A stretch of 64,000 bases of DNA from Bog-473 sp963721585 (GCA_963721585.1 CAVRJN010000008.1:248001-312000), one strand, 5' to 3'; positions 53,963 through 62,797 are shown, numbered from the stretch's first letter. Notes: a model not told the origin generated them from the sequence alone. Numbers and translations: made by a program.

Positions 53963-54109
53963 CTACGGCGTCGGGGCCACCTCCCCCAGGCTCGGCTTGG
54001 GGATCCCGCAAATCTGTACTTCGGACATGGCAAGGCGCGACTGACCCAGGGAGTTGCCCTCCCGCCGACACCGGTACAGCCGGCCGTGCGTCGCGTTCTG
54101 CTCGGTCAT
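53963..54109 (-). CDS. Hypothetical 48-aa protein in a self-contained transcription unit
   Basis: The frame reads MTEQNATHGRLYRCRREGNS, then LGQSRLAMSEVQICGIPKPS, ending at TGA. TATACT (-10, 54119-54124) lies nine bases before the ATG with no room for a ribosome-binding site, so the mRNA would be nearly leaderless; a perfect terminator follows 27 bases after the stop. No recognisable family. It may instead be a small RNA. Confidence 0.45.
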   Translation of the reverse strand: MTEQNATHGRLYRCRREGNSLGQSRLAMSEVQICGIPKPSLGEVAPTP

Positions 54110-54118
54110 GATCGGTCC

Positions 54119-54124
54119 AGTATA
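54119..54124 (-). promoter_or_regulatory. -10 element (TATACT) of the 48-aa unit
   Basis: A near-consensus TATACT read on the minus strand, nine bases before the ATG of the 48-aa gene. No good -35 hexamer is seen at 16-18 bases. Together with the downstream terminator it frames a transcript of about 200 bases. Confidence 0.45.
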
Positions 54125-54221
54125 CGAGGGGCTGTGACAAGCCTTGGACCACGCGGCGAAAAACCCGGCAGAGTTCATCGGCGCGTCACATGTCGGGGCA
54201 GAGGGGGGTGACCGGGGGGTG

Positions 54222-55755
54222 TCAGGCCGGGCTGGCGGCGAGGCGGGCCCGCAGCTCGGGCTTGACGACCTTGCCCGTCGGGTTACGGGGCAGCTCGTCG
54301 ACGAAAACGAACTGGCGCGGGACCTTGTAGTCGGCCAGGTGCTCGAGCCCGAAGGCGCGCAGCTCCTCGGTGTCGGCCCGGGCGCCCGGGTGCAGGACGA
54401 CGAAGGCCACGACGTCCTCGCCGAGCACGGGGTGTGGCGCCCCCACCACGGCCACCTCCTTGATGGCCTCGTGCTGCACCAGGGCGTGCTCCACGTCGGT
54501 GGCGTGGACATTGTTGCCGCCGCGGATGATGACGTCCTTGGAGCGACCCACGATGTAGAGGTAGCCGTCCGGATCGAGCTTGCCGAGGTCGCCGGTGACG
54601 AGCCAGCCGTCCCGCCACATCTCGGCCGTCGCCTCGGGGTCCTCGAAGTACTCGCGCTGGCGCCCCGGCATCTGCAGGCGCACCTCGCCCACCACGTCGG
54701 GCGGCAGCGGGCGGTCGTGCTCGTCGACGATGCGCACGACCGCGGGCGGAGCGATCTGGCCCACCGAGCCCGGGCGCTTCACCGCCTCCCCCTTGGGCAT
54801 GACGCAGTAGGCCGACCCGGCCTCGGTCATGCCGTAGTTGTTCGACACCAGCGCGTCGGGCATCTTCTCCTGCAGGCGCTCGACCACGTAGGGCGCCAGC
54901 GGAGCGCTCCCCACCGAGCACATCTGCACCGACGACAGGTCGGCGTCGGCGAAATGCGGGTGGTCGATCAGCAGATGGGCCATGGTGGGCACGAGAAAGA
55001 CGGCCATGGGGCGCTCCTCCTCGACCACGCGCAGCCAACGCTCGGCGTCGAAGCGCGGCTGGTAGATCACCTGCAGGCCGAGCTTCATGGGCGTGTACAC
55101 GAGTGCGATGCCGGCGAAGGTGAAGAGCGGGCTGGCGTGCAGCCACCCGGCGCCGGTCCAGTTGGGCTCGACCGCGCCGATCATCGACCCGTTGGAGTGG
55201 CGCACGGCCACGCCCTTGGGCCGGCCGGTCGTCCCCGAGGTGTAGAGGATGTCAGCCAGGTCCTCGGACCGGCGCGGTGCCTGGAAGGGCACGGTCCCCG
55301 GCGGTGACCTCGGCCCACGAGAGCACCGGGACCGCCGGGCTGTCACTGTCGGCGGGCACCCCGCCCTCCGTGCCGGCGTCGACCAGGGTGACGAGGCGGC
55401 CCGCCCCGGCCTCGCCGTCGCTCCGCAGCAGGTCGCCATCGGCCACCACGATCGTCGCCCCCGAGTGCTCGAGCATGTGGGCCACCTCGGCCGGGGCCAG
55501 GCGGGGGTTCATGGGGACGGCGACGCCGCCGGCCCGGTGCGCGGCCGAGTACGAGATGAGCCAGTGCAGTGCCAGCTCGGGCCGCAGGTGGATGCCGACG
55601 CGGCCGCCGGGCTCGAGGCCGGCCTCGACGAGACGACGGGCCATGGCGTTGGCCGCGCCGTCCCACTCGGCGAAGGTCAGGGACCCGACGTCGACGACGG
55701 CGAAGGCGGTGCGGTCACCGAACTCCTCGGCCATGCGGGCCAGATGATCGTCCAT
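54222..55755 (-). CDS. Acyl-CoA synthetase (AMP-forming) (one frameshift as read)
   Basis: An ANL-family ligase. The N-terminal frame starts MDDHLARMAEEFGDRTAFAV and includes AGGVAVPMNPRLAPAEVAHM. The frame changes near 55297 at a GGGG run and continues TVPFQAPRRSEDLADILYTS, with AMP-binding motif YTSGTTGRPKGV, GYGMTEA-like SNNYGMTEAGSAY, GWLVTGDLGKLD and the C-terminal acyl-transfer lysine in NPTGKVVKPEL. Restored length about 510 residues. It activates a carboxylic acid to its CoA ester; operator copy 7 is 33 bases upstream. Confidence 0.87.
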
Positions 55756-55787
55756 CAGCACGGTTGCGGGTCCCCCGGGAGCTCGGA

Positions 55788-55809
55788 AAGTTGACGCCAG
55801 TGTCAGGTT
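55788..55809. promoter_or_regulatory. TGAC-N6-GTCA operator, site 7 (ligase / DUF35-thiolase)
   Basis: AAGTTGAC, six bases (GCCAGT), GTCAGGTT. It stands 33 bases before the ligase ATG (minus strand) and about 107 bases before the DUF35 ATG (plus strand), the divergent arrangement also seen at sites 2, 3 and 5. Confidence 0.6.
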
Positions 55810-55916
55810 GGTTGCAGCATGGCCGATGCGCCCGGGGGGGTCAATCCCGGGGCGATCGCTGCGCAGTTCGACTGCCCGGGGCGCGGCCACCGGGATCCGA
55901 TCGAGGGAAGAGGTGC

Positions 55917-56324
55917 ATGAGCACGGTCCGTTTCGACCTCCCCACGCCGGAGGGCGACACCATCGAGTTCTGGGAGGCGGCCAGGGAGGGCCGCCTCCTC
56001 ATAAAGCACTGCCTCGACTGCGACGCCTACTCCTACTATCCGCGGCCCTTCTGCCCGAAGTGCTGGAGCGAGCAGGTGGAGTGGTACCGGGCCAGCGGGG
56101 AGGGGACGCTCTACACCTGGTCGGTCATCTACAGCAACGACATGCCCCCCTTCCGTGACCGGGTGCCCTACGTCGCCGCCATCGTCGACCTGGCAGAGGG
56201 GCCCCGCATGATGACCAACGTCGTCGACTGCCCCTTCGGCGAACTGCAGGTGGGCATGCCCCTGCAGGTCAGGTTCCAGCCCATCTCCGACGAGTTCACG
56301 ATTCCCGTCTTCGTGCGGGCCTGA
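55917..56324 (+). CDS. DUF35 zinc-ribbon/OB-fold protein
   Basis: A 135-residue protein: Cys32, Cys35, Cys46 and Cys49 form a rubredoxin-like zinc ribbon (HCLDCDAYSYYPRPFCPKCW), followed by an OB-fold (TLYTWSVIYSNDMPPFRDRV...NVVDCPFGELQVGMPLQV). DUF35 proteins partner thiolase or Ltp enzymes; an example is ChsH2-Ltp2 in steroid side-chain cleavage. It is followed 12 bases later by a thiolase gene, which supports the pairing here. The ATG is preceded by GGGAAGAGGTGC. Confidence 0.88.
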   Translation: MSTVRFDLPTPEGDTIEFWEAAREGRLLIKHCLDCDAYSYYPRPFCPKCWSEQVEWYRASGEGTLYTWSVIYSNDMPPFRDRVPYVAAIVDLAEGPRMMTNVVDCPFGELQVGMPLQVRFQPISDEFTIPVFVRA

Positions 56325-56336
56325 GGAGGACGTTCC

Positions 56337-57524
56337 ATGACCGAAGCCAGCGATGCCGTCATTGTCGCCGCCAAACGCACGCCGATCGGGCGCTCCGGCC
56401 GCGCGCTGGCGGGGCTCACCATTGAGGACATCGGCATGCAGACCGTCACCGGCGTCATGGCCGCGGTGCGAATGAACCCCGAGGACATCGACGACCTGAT
56501 TCTGGGCGAGGTCCTGCGCGGCGGCGGGTGCACCGCCCGCTACGTGGCCAACGCCCTCGGGCTGCCGCCCGACACGCCTGGCGGCGCCGTGCAGCGCCAG
56601 TGCGCCACCGGGATGATGGCTGTCCAGGAGGCCGCGGCCCACATCCGCTCGGGCATGGCCGACGCGATGATCGCCGGCGGGATTGAGTCCATGACCCGCA
56701 CCCCGCTCCTCTTCGAGAAATCGCCCCTCCCCTTCGGGGGCGTCCGGCAGTTCATGCCCCCGAGCCACCCGGACTCGGCCGAGGCCCCCAACACCAACAT
56801 GTTGATCACGGTCGGTGAGAACACCGCCCGTGAGTGCGGCATCACCCGTGAAGAGTCCGACGACTGGTCCTACCACTCCCACATGCGGGCGGTCGCCGCC
56901 ACCGACGACGGTCGCTTTGCCGAGGAGATCGTGCCGGTGACCGTGCCGACGGGCCGGGGTGAGACCGTGACGGTCAGCGTGGACGAGCACCCGCGCCGGG
57001 ACACCACGCCGGAGAAGCTGGCGGCCCTTCGTTCGCTCACCGGTCCCGACGGCCAGGTCACCGCCGGAAACTCGTCGGGTATTGCGGACGGGGGTGCTGC
57101 CCTGGTGGTGGTTTCCCGCGCCTACGGCGAGGCCCACGGGATGGAGCCGCTTGCGACGGTGCTCTCGTGGAACTCCTGTGGCATTGAGCCGGCCCGCACC
57201 GGGTTGGCTCCCACGATCTGCGTCCCCCGGGCGTTGAACCGTGCCGGGTTGAGCGAGTCCGACGTGGACCTGGTCGAGATCAACGAGGCCTTTGCCACCA
57301 TGGCGGTGGCCTGCTCCCGCAAGCTCGGCTTCCCGCACGACATCGTCAACGTCAACGGTGGTGGCGTCGGGCTGGGACACCCCGTCGGTGCCTCCGGAGC
57401 CCGCATACTGGTGACGCTGATCCACGAGCTGCGCCGGCGGGGCGGCGGCATCGGGGTCGGGTCACTGTGCGCCGGCGGCGGCATGGGTTCGGCGACGGTG
57501 CTCGAGGTGCACGCACCGGCCTGA
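56337..57524 (+). CDS. Acetyl-CoA C-acyltransferase (thiolase)
   Basis: A 395-residue thiolase with the acylated Cys89 (VQRQCATGMMAVQ), NEAF (VEINEAFATMAV), His in LGHPVGASGARI and second Cys in SLCAGGGMGSATV. It should perform the final thiolytic step of beta-oxidation. AGGAGGACG lies just before the ATG, and the gene follows DUF35 by 12 bases, so the pair form an operon under operator 7. Confidence 0.93.
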   Translation: MTEASDAVIVAAKRTPIGRSGRALAGLTIEDIGMQTVTGVMAAVRMNPEDIDDLILGEVLRGGGCTARYVANALGLPPDTPGGAVQRQCATGMMAVQEAAAHIRSGMADAMIAGGIESMTRTPLLFEKSPLPFGGVRQFMPPSHPDSAEAPNTNMLITVGENTARECGITREESDDWSYHSHMRAVAATDDGRFAEEIVPVTVPTGRGETVTVSVDEHPRRDTTPEKLAALRSLTGPDGQVTAGNSSGIADGGAALVVVSRAYGEAHGMEPLATVLSWNSCGIEPARTGLAPTICVPRALNRAGLSESDVDLVEINEAFATMAVACSRKLGFPHDIVNVNGGGVGLGHPVGASGARILVTLIHELRRRGGGIGVGSLCAGGGMGSATVLEVHAPA

Positions 57525-57529
57525 TCATG

Positions 57530-57917
57530 TCAATAGTGGCGCAGCTCCACCAGGTGGCCGTTGGGGTCGAACAGGTAGAGCGTGGGGCCCGGGCCGCGCG
57601 CGCCGGCCTCTTCGCCGGGGCCCCGCATGTTGCCCACGTCGTGGAAGGAGTCGCCGAAAGGAAGCTCGGCCGCCCGCACCCGGGCGAAGGCGACGTCGAA
57701 CTCCTCCGGCGTCGAGCGCGAAGGCCAGGTGCTGGCCGCCCTCCGTGCCCCAGGGCGCCAACTGCAGCGTGGTGTCCGGGCTGACCCGCATGACCGAGAA
57801 CGGGCCGTCCTCGCCCTCGTACCCGAACCCCATGACGTCGCCGTAGAAGCGGACGCTGGCGTCACGGTCGTTGACCGCCAGGATGAGATGGTCCAGGGTC
57901 ACCACGGTGGTGGGCAA
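57530..57917 (-). CDS. VOC/glyoxalase superfamily protein (one frameshift as read)
   Basis: A short VOC module: TVVTLDHLILAVNDRDASVR, FYGDVMGFGYEGEDG and LQLAPWGTEGGQHLAFALD. The frame changes near 57710, where CG appears to be missing (GACGCCGGAG), then continues PEEFDVAFARVRAAELPFGD and ends GPTLYLFDPNGHLVELRHY. Restored length 129 residues. Family members bind metal or act as isomerases/lyases; role unknown. Confidence 0.78.
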
Positions 57918-57919
57918 GG

Positions 57920-58942
57920 CTATTCCTTGCCGGCCGTCGTCGACGGAGGTGGCGGTTCGCCGCGCAGGTCAGTGTGGGATTGGCACCACTCCCACAGCCG
58001 TGCACCATCCGCGGCGCCGGCGCCGCTGACCGTCCAGGGCAGATGGTGCTCGCTCCGACGGTGCCGGTCATGGAAGAACCCCTCAATCAGCGGGTCGGGC
58101 TGGTCGGGACCCCTGGCCCCGCCGGAGGCCAGCCAGACCACCGTGTCGGCCCCCTGCTCGGGCGTCCGCAGCAGCGGTCCCAGCTTGGCAAACGAAGGAA
58201 GCCCGCTGGCCAGCCCCGGGGTGTCCACCCAGCCGGGGTGCGCTGCGTAGCTGGCCACCCCATCTCTGCCCCAGCGGCGGGCCCACTCGTGGGACAGCAC
58301 GACCTGGGCCCGCTTGGCCCGCGCGTAGGCCGTAGTACCCCGGTACTCCCCCGGTGGCATTTCCAGCCGGGCGAGGTCGAACGGCTGGGTGTACATCCCT
58401 CCGGAAGAGAGCGTCACGATGTCGGCGTCGCCGGCTCGGCGCAGCAGGGGGCTGAGCAGCCAGGTCAGACGGAACGGCGCCAGCACCGCGGTGGCCACCG
58501 TGAGCTCCCCGCCATCGGGCGCGCTCCGATAGGTCGGGAAGAGTGCTCCCGCCGCGTGGACCAGCCCGTGGAGCCGCTCGTGTCCTGCGACCATGCGCGC
58601 CGCGAAGGCATCCACCGCCTCGGTATCGACGATGTCGAGGACCGCCGACTCGACGCCCGCGCCCGCCCCGAGTGTGCGAGCCTCGCGGGCGGCCGCCTCG
58701 GTCCGCGCCTTGTCCCGACCGACCAGCCACACCGTGGCACCGAGCCGCGCCAGTTCGAGCGCCGCCGCCCGGCCGATCCCCGAAGAGGCGCCCGTCACAA
58801 TGACGACGCGCCCGGTGAGGTCCGACGGCGGGCGCCAGTGCTCGAGGCGGCCGCGCACGACGGCGCCGGCCCGGCTGAAGCTGCCGACGACGCTCGCCTC
58901 GAGTGCGAGGTCGACCGCACGGACGAGCCGTGCCGTCGTCAC
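57920..58942 (-). CDS. Short-chain dehydrogenase/reductase with long N-terminal extension
   Basis: A 340-residue SDR with about 40 extra N-terminal residues (TTARLVRAVDLALEASVVGS). Cofactor motif TGASSGIGRAAALELARLG, HAAGALFP in place of NNAG, SSGGM and YARAKRAQVV with the active Tyr and Lys. The GTG start overlaps the stop of the upstream SRPBCC gene (GTGA). Several bacterial light-inducible lipid clusters include an SDR; divergence from the FAD-oxidase operon supports a shared role. Confidence 0.84.
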   Translation of the reverse strand: MTTARLVRAVDLALEASVVGSFSRAGAVVRGRLEHWRPPSDLTGRVVIVTGASSGIGRAAALELARLGATVWLVGRDKARTEAAAREARTLGAGAGVESAVLDIVDTEAVDAFAARMVAGHERLHGLVHAAGALFPTYRSAPDGGELTVATAVLAPFRLTWLLSPLLRRAGDADIVTLSSGGMYTQPFDLARLEMPPGEYRGTTAYARAKRAQVVLSHEWARRWGRDGVASYAAHPGWVDTPGLASGLPSFAKLGPLLRTPEQGADTVVWLASGGARGPDQPDPLIEGFFHDRHRRSEHHLPWTVSGAGAADGARLWEWCQSHTDLRGEPPPPSTTAGKE

Positions 58943-59367
58943 GCCAGGGCGCGGCGCAACCCGGCCGCGGCCCGGTCTGCCATTCGGGCGAACGCCCAGG
59001 CGATGACGGGCGCCGCCAGGCGGAGCACGCCCCGCCCGTCGAGCACGGCAACATAACGGACCCGGGAGCCAGGACCGGCCCACTCCACCGTGATGGTGTC
59101 CGTCGAGACGATCCCACCGCGCCGCGCCTGGAGGACCACGCGACGAGGGCGGTCGATATCGACCACCCGGTAGTCGAACGGTACGACCCGGCCGGCGATC
59201 CGCACCGCGAGTCGGTACACCGAGCCCACAACGGCGGGGCCAGTGCTCAGCGGTTCGGCCTCGGTCACGCCGGGATCCCACTCGCGGGCGTTGGAAAAGG
59301 TCGAGAGATACTCGAAGACCTCCTCCTGCTCCCATGTGGAGTCGATCTCCGTGCTGTACGTCGCCAT
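58939..59367 (-). CDS. SRPBCC family protein
   Basis: A 142-residue START-like protein: MATYSTEIDSTWEQEEVFEY, AREWDPGVTEAEPLSTGPAV, and a last helix VIAWAFARMADRAAAGLRRA. It binds a hydrophobic ligand and may partner the downstream SDR. It is the first gene of a minus-strand pair that diverges from the FAD-oxidase/DUF1365/cyclopropane synthase operon across the AT-rich palindrome at 59,410. Confidence 0.82.
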   Translation of the reverse strand: MATYSTEIDSTWEQEEVFEYLSTFSNAREWDPGVTEAEPLSTGPAVVGSVYRLAVRIAGRVVPFDYRVVDIDRPRRVVLQARRGGIVSTDTITVEWAGPGSRVRYVAVLDGRGVLRLAAPVIAWAFARMADRAAAGLRRALA

Positions 59368-59409
59368 GCGTCCTCCTTGGCCGATTGGGCCGCCGATCCG
59401 TCGCACTAG

Positions 59410-59421
59410 TTTAGTGCTAAA
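59410..59421. promoter_or_regulatory. TTTAG-TG-CTAAA palindrome upstream of the FAD oxidase operon
   Basis: A perfect 12-base inverted repeat in a GC-rich background, with ACTAGT just to its left (59405-59410). TAAACT (59418-59423) at its right edge is a good -10 element, giving a transcript start near 59,430, ahead of GGAGGG and the TTG start. A bound repressor would occlude RNA polymerase. Resembles the palindrome on the regulator gene's own start. Confidence 0.65.
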
Positions 59422-59446
59422 CTCTACAACCTCCGGAGGGAACATC

Positions 59447-60700
59447 TTGCGCATCGGCATAATCGGGAGCGGCGTCGCCGGCATGACCGCGGCACATCTG
59501 CTGCAGGACCGGCACGAGGTGCACCTCTTCGAGAGCGACGGCAGACCCGGCGGGCACGCACACACGGTGGACGTCGACCTCCCCGGGGGACCGGTTGCGG
59601 CCGACACCGGCTTCCTGGTCTACAACGAGCGGACCTATCCCCTCTTCACCCGGCTCCTCGCGGGCCTCGGGGTGGCGACGCACCCGAGCGACATGAGCTT
59701 CAGCATGACGGACCTGCGGTGCGGGCTCGAGTGGCGCGGGACGTCGCTGTCGACCGTCTTCGCGCAGCGCCGCAATGTGGCCCGGCCCGCCTTCCTGGCC
59801 ATGCTCGCCGACGTGGTCCGGTTCAACCGGTTGGCACGCTCGGTCCTGGCCCAGCCGGGCGACGGCGCCGGATCGGGAACGCTGGCTGACCTGCTGACCA
59901 GCCGCCGCTGGTCGCCGGGCTTCCTCGACTGGTACCTGATCCCACTCGGGTCGGCCATCTGGTCGGCGGACCCCGAGACCTTCACGCAGATACCGGCCCG
60001 GACGTTCGTCGAATTCTTCAGCCGTCACGGGCTGCTCGGCCCGGGCGACCAACCGTCCTGGCGCACGGTGACCGGAGGTTCGGCGCGCTACGTCGAGTCG
60101 ATCCTCCAGCCGCTGCAGAGCCGGGGCGGGCTGCACCTGCGGACCGGTGTGACCAAGTTGCGCCGCCAGCAGAGGGGCGTCGAGCTCCTGACGGCCGGCG
60201 GCCCGACCGTGTTCGACCATGTCGTCGTGGCCACGCACAGCGACCAGGCACTGGCCCTGCTGGGCGACCCGACCGCCGAGGAGCGCCGTGTGCTCGGTGC
60301 CTTCCGCTATCAGCCGAACCGGGCCACGCTCCACACCGACACCGCGTTGCTGCCCACCAATCGCCGAGCGTGGGCGTCCTGGAACTACGTGCGCCCGCCA
60401 GAAGCCCCCGGCGGTGCAACCCTCACGTACTACCTGAACCGGCTGCAGGGCCTGCAGTCGGATCAGCCGGTTCTGGTGACGCTGAACCGGGACGAGTCCA
60501 TCGATCCCCGCCATGTCGTCGCCCAGTTCGAGTACGCGCATCCGATCATCGACCAGGCTGCGGTCAACGCCCAGTCCGGCCAGCGTGCACTGAGCGCCGG
60601 GGCGGTCTCCTACTGCGGCGCCTACTGGGGCTTCGGGTTCCACGAGGACGGGGTCCGGAGCGCGCTGGCCGTCTGCGAGCGATTCGGCGCACGCCTGTGA
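59447..60700 (+). CDS. FAD-dependent amine-oxidase-like oxidoreductase
   Basis: A 417-residue flavoprotein. The dinucleotide fold is at IGIIGSGVAGMTAAHLLQD and HLFESDGRPGGHAHTVDVDL. LRRQQRGVELLTAGGPTVFD and YCGAYWGFGFHEDGVRSALA are the C-terminal FAD/substrate region. Genes of this family precede DUF1365 and cyclopropane-synthase genes in light-regulated clusters (LitR/CarH, ChrR regulons). TTG start, supported by GGAGGG eight bases upstream; the stop overlaps the next gene (GTGA). Confidence 0.85.
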   Translation: MRIGIIGSGVAGMTAAHLLQDRHEVHLFESDGRPGGHAHTVDVDLPGGPVAADTGFLVYNERTYPLFTRLLAGLGVATHPSDMSFSMTDLRCGLEWRGTSLSTVFAQRRNVARPAFLAMLADVVRFNRLARSVLAQPGDGAGSGTLADLLTSRRWSPGFLDWYLIPLGSAIWSADPETFTQIPARTFVEFFSRHGLLGPGDQPSWRTVTGGSARYVESILQPLQSRGGLHLRTGVTKLRRQQRGVELLTAGGPTVFDHVVVATHSDQALALLGDPTAEERRVLGAFRYQPNRATLHTDTALLPTNRRAWASWNYVRPPEAPGGATLTYYLNRLQGLQSDQPVLVTLNRDESIDPRHVVAQFEYAHPIIDQAAVNAQSGQRALSAGAVSYCGAYWGFGFHEDGVRSALAVCERFGARL

Positions 60701-61573
60701 GGTCGGCGCCCTCACTCCCGCTGCGCAGCGCACTCTACGAGGGCACGGTGACGCACCGGCGCGCCGAGCCCGCCCATCGGTTCACGTCGAAGGTGGCGTT
60801 GCCCCTCCTCTTCCTCGACGAACTGCCCCGACTGCGGACCGCCCACCCCCTGGTCGACCTCGATCCGTCCCCCCACCGGCGCGGCTGGCCAGCCGCCATC
60901 CGGTTCCACCGCGACGACTTTCTCCCTTCCGGCTCCCCGACCGTGCAGGGTGCCGTCGTCGAGGCGGTCGCGGCCGCCGGGGGCTCCGTGCGGGGACCGG
61001 TGGCGATGCTCGGCCACGTCCGCACCTGGGGATGGCTCTTCAACCCGCTCACCTTGTTCTACTGCTTCGACCCGTCGGGGCGGGACGTCGAGTGGACGGT
61101 GCTCGAGGTGTCCAACACTCCGTGGCACGAGCGGCACCGCTACGTCGTCGGACCACCGGGAACGCACACCTTCGCGAAGGCCATGCACGTCTCGCCCTTC
61201 CTGCCGCCGCCAGGCCACCTACACCCTGCGCTACTCGGCACCCGAGGAAGGCATCAGGGTCACCCTCGACGTCGCTGCGCCGCCCCCGCCGTCGCCGTAT
61301 GGTCGGGGGGACGAACCTGACCGCGACACACTGGCACCCCGGCTGTCCGCCTCCATGGTGCTGCGGCGGAGGCCGCTCGACCGGGCCGGACTGGCCCGGC
61401 TGCTGTGGGCGTATCCGCTGATGACCACCCGGGTCTCGAGCGGCATTTACGCGCAGGCACTGCGGCTCGCCGCACGTGGCGCCCCGTTCCACCGGCACCC
61501 CGCTCGCGGGGACGTCGCGCCCGCACCGACCGGCGGCGAGCTGGTGCGCAGCGGGTACGGGAACCACAGATGA
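60697..61573 (+). CDS. DUF1365 family protein (one frameshift as read)
   Basis: The frame opens SAPSLPLRSALYEGTVTHRR, with FTSKVALPLLFLDELPRL and GHVRTWGWLFNPLTLFYCFD, the strongest DUF1365 signature. Near 61210 an extra C (CCGCCGCCAGGCC) changes the frame, which continues ATYTLRYSAPEEGIRVTLDV to YPLMTTRVSSGIYAQALRLA. Restored length 291. Often encoded between an FAD oxidase and a cyclopropane synthase; implicated in furan- or cyclopropane-fatty-acid chemistry, role unproven. The GTG start and TGA stop overlap both neighbours. Confidence 0.83.
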
Positions 61574-62797
61574 GCCGGACGAGCGCACATCTGCTCCTCG
61601 AGCTGGCCCGGCGCGCCGGCCGGGAGCGCCGCGGCACCTTGCGCTTCGAGGGCAGCGGGGCGCCCGGGCGGAGCCCTGTCGTCACCGGGTCGGGTGAGCC
61701 CGACGTCACGATCGTGGTGCACGACCCGAGAGCATGGTCCGCCACGCTACGCGGTGGCTCGACCGGCCTGGCCGAGAGCTACATCGCCGGCTGGTGGGAC
61801 ACCGACGACCTCACCGCTGCCGTGCGTCTCGCGTTCCGCCGGACGACCGCGCTCCGGCGGTTCCTGGACACGGCGGCGAGACGGACCGGAGGATTGCCGG
61901 CGGCGATGCAGCGGTTCCGACCACCGAGCAAGCACCGAGATCGCGAGAACATCGCGGCCCACTACGACCTCTCCAACGACTTCTTCGCCCTCATGCTGGA
62001 CCCGACCATGGCCTATTCGTGCGCCTACTTCGCCGCCGACGGCACGAGCCTCGAAGAGGCCCAGGTCGCGAAATTCGAGATGATCGCCGGCAAGCTGCAG
62101 CTCGGCCCCGAGGACCACGTGATCGAGATCGGGTCCGGTTGGGGCGGGTTCGCGCTGCATGCCGCCGAACAGCATGGCTGTCGTGTCACCACAACGACCA
62201 TCTCCGAAGCCCAACGATCACTGGTGGAGAAGCGCGTGGCACACCATGGCCTCGCCGACCGAGTGACCGTCCTCGGCGCCGACTACCGCGACCTGGAGGG
62301 CCGCTACGACGCCCTCGTCTCGATAGAGATGATCGAGGCGGTCGACTGGCGCCGTCACGACGAGTTCTTCGCCACGTGCGCCCGGCTGCTCACCGACCGC
62401 GGCCGGATGGCGCTGCAGGCCATCACCATCGCCGACTCCAGCTACGAGCGGGCAAAGCTGCACGACGACTTCATACGCACGATGGTGTTCCCTGGCGGCT
62501 GCCTGCCTTCGGTCAGCGCCATCGCCGCTTCGGTGGCTCGCACGTCGGACCTGCGGATCGTCGACCTGCAGGACATCGGTCCCGCACTACGCCGAGACGC
62601 TCCGGCGCTGGCGGGACAACCTGGAGGCCCAGCGCTCCGCCGTCGAACGGCTCGGCTTCGACGAGCGCTTCTGGCGGTTCTGGACCCTCTACCTCTGCTA
62701 TTGCGAGGCGGCGTTCATGGAGCGCCACGTGTCCGACGTGCAGCTGGTGCTGGCCCGGCCCGGCGCCCGCACCCAACGCCTCGGTGACCACGCGTAA
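61570..62797 (+). CDS. Cyclopropane-fatty-acyl-phospholipid synthase family (one frameshift as read)
   Basis: The frame from MSRTSAHLLLELARRAGRER reaches HYDLSNDFFALMLDPTMAYS-CAYF, including the Cys of the CFA active site, then SAM motif VIEIGSGWGGFALH and the catalytic Glu in SIEMIEAVDW. Near 62582 an extra C (GGTCCCGCAC for GGTCCGCAC) shifts the frame, which continues HYAETLRRWRDNLEAQRSAV, FWRFWTLYLCYCEAAFMERH. Restored length 408. It methylates membrane-lipid double bonds to cyclopropane (or methyl-branched) chains using SAM. Confidence 0.88.

Noticed and set aside
54190..54225. TGAC...GTCA pair near the ligase stop
   Set aside because: The spacer is 8 bases, not 6, and it lies at the end of a gene, so it does not fit the operator family.
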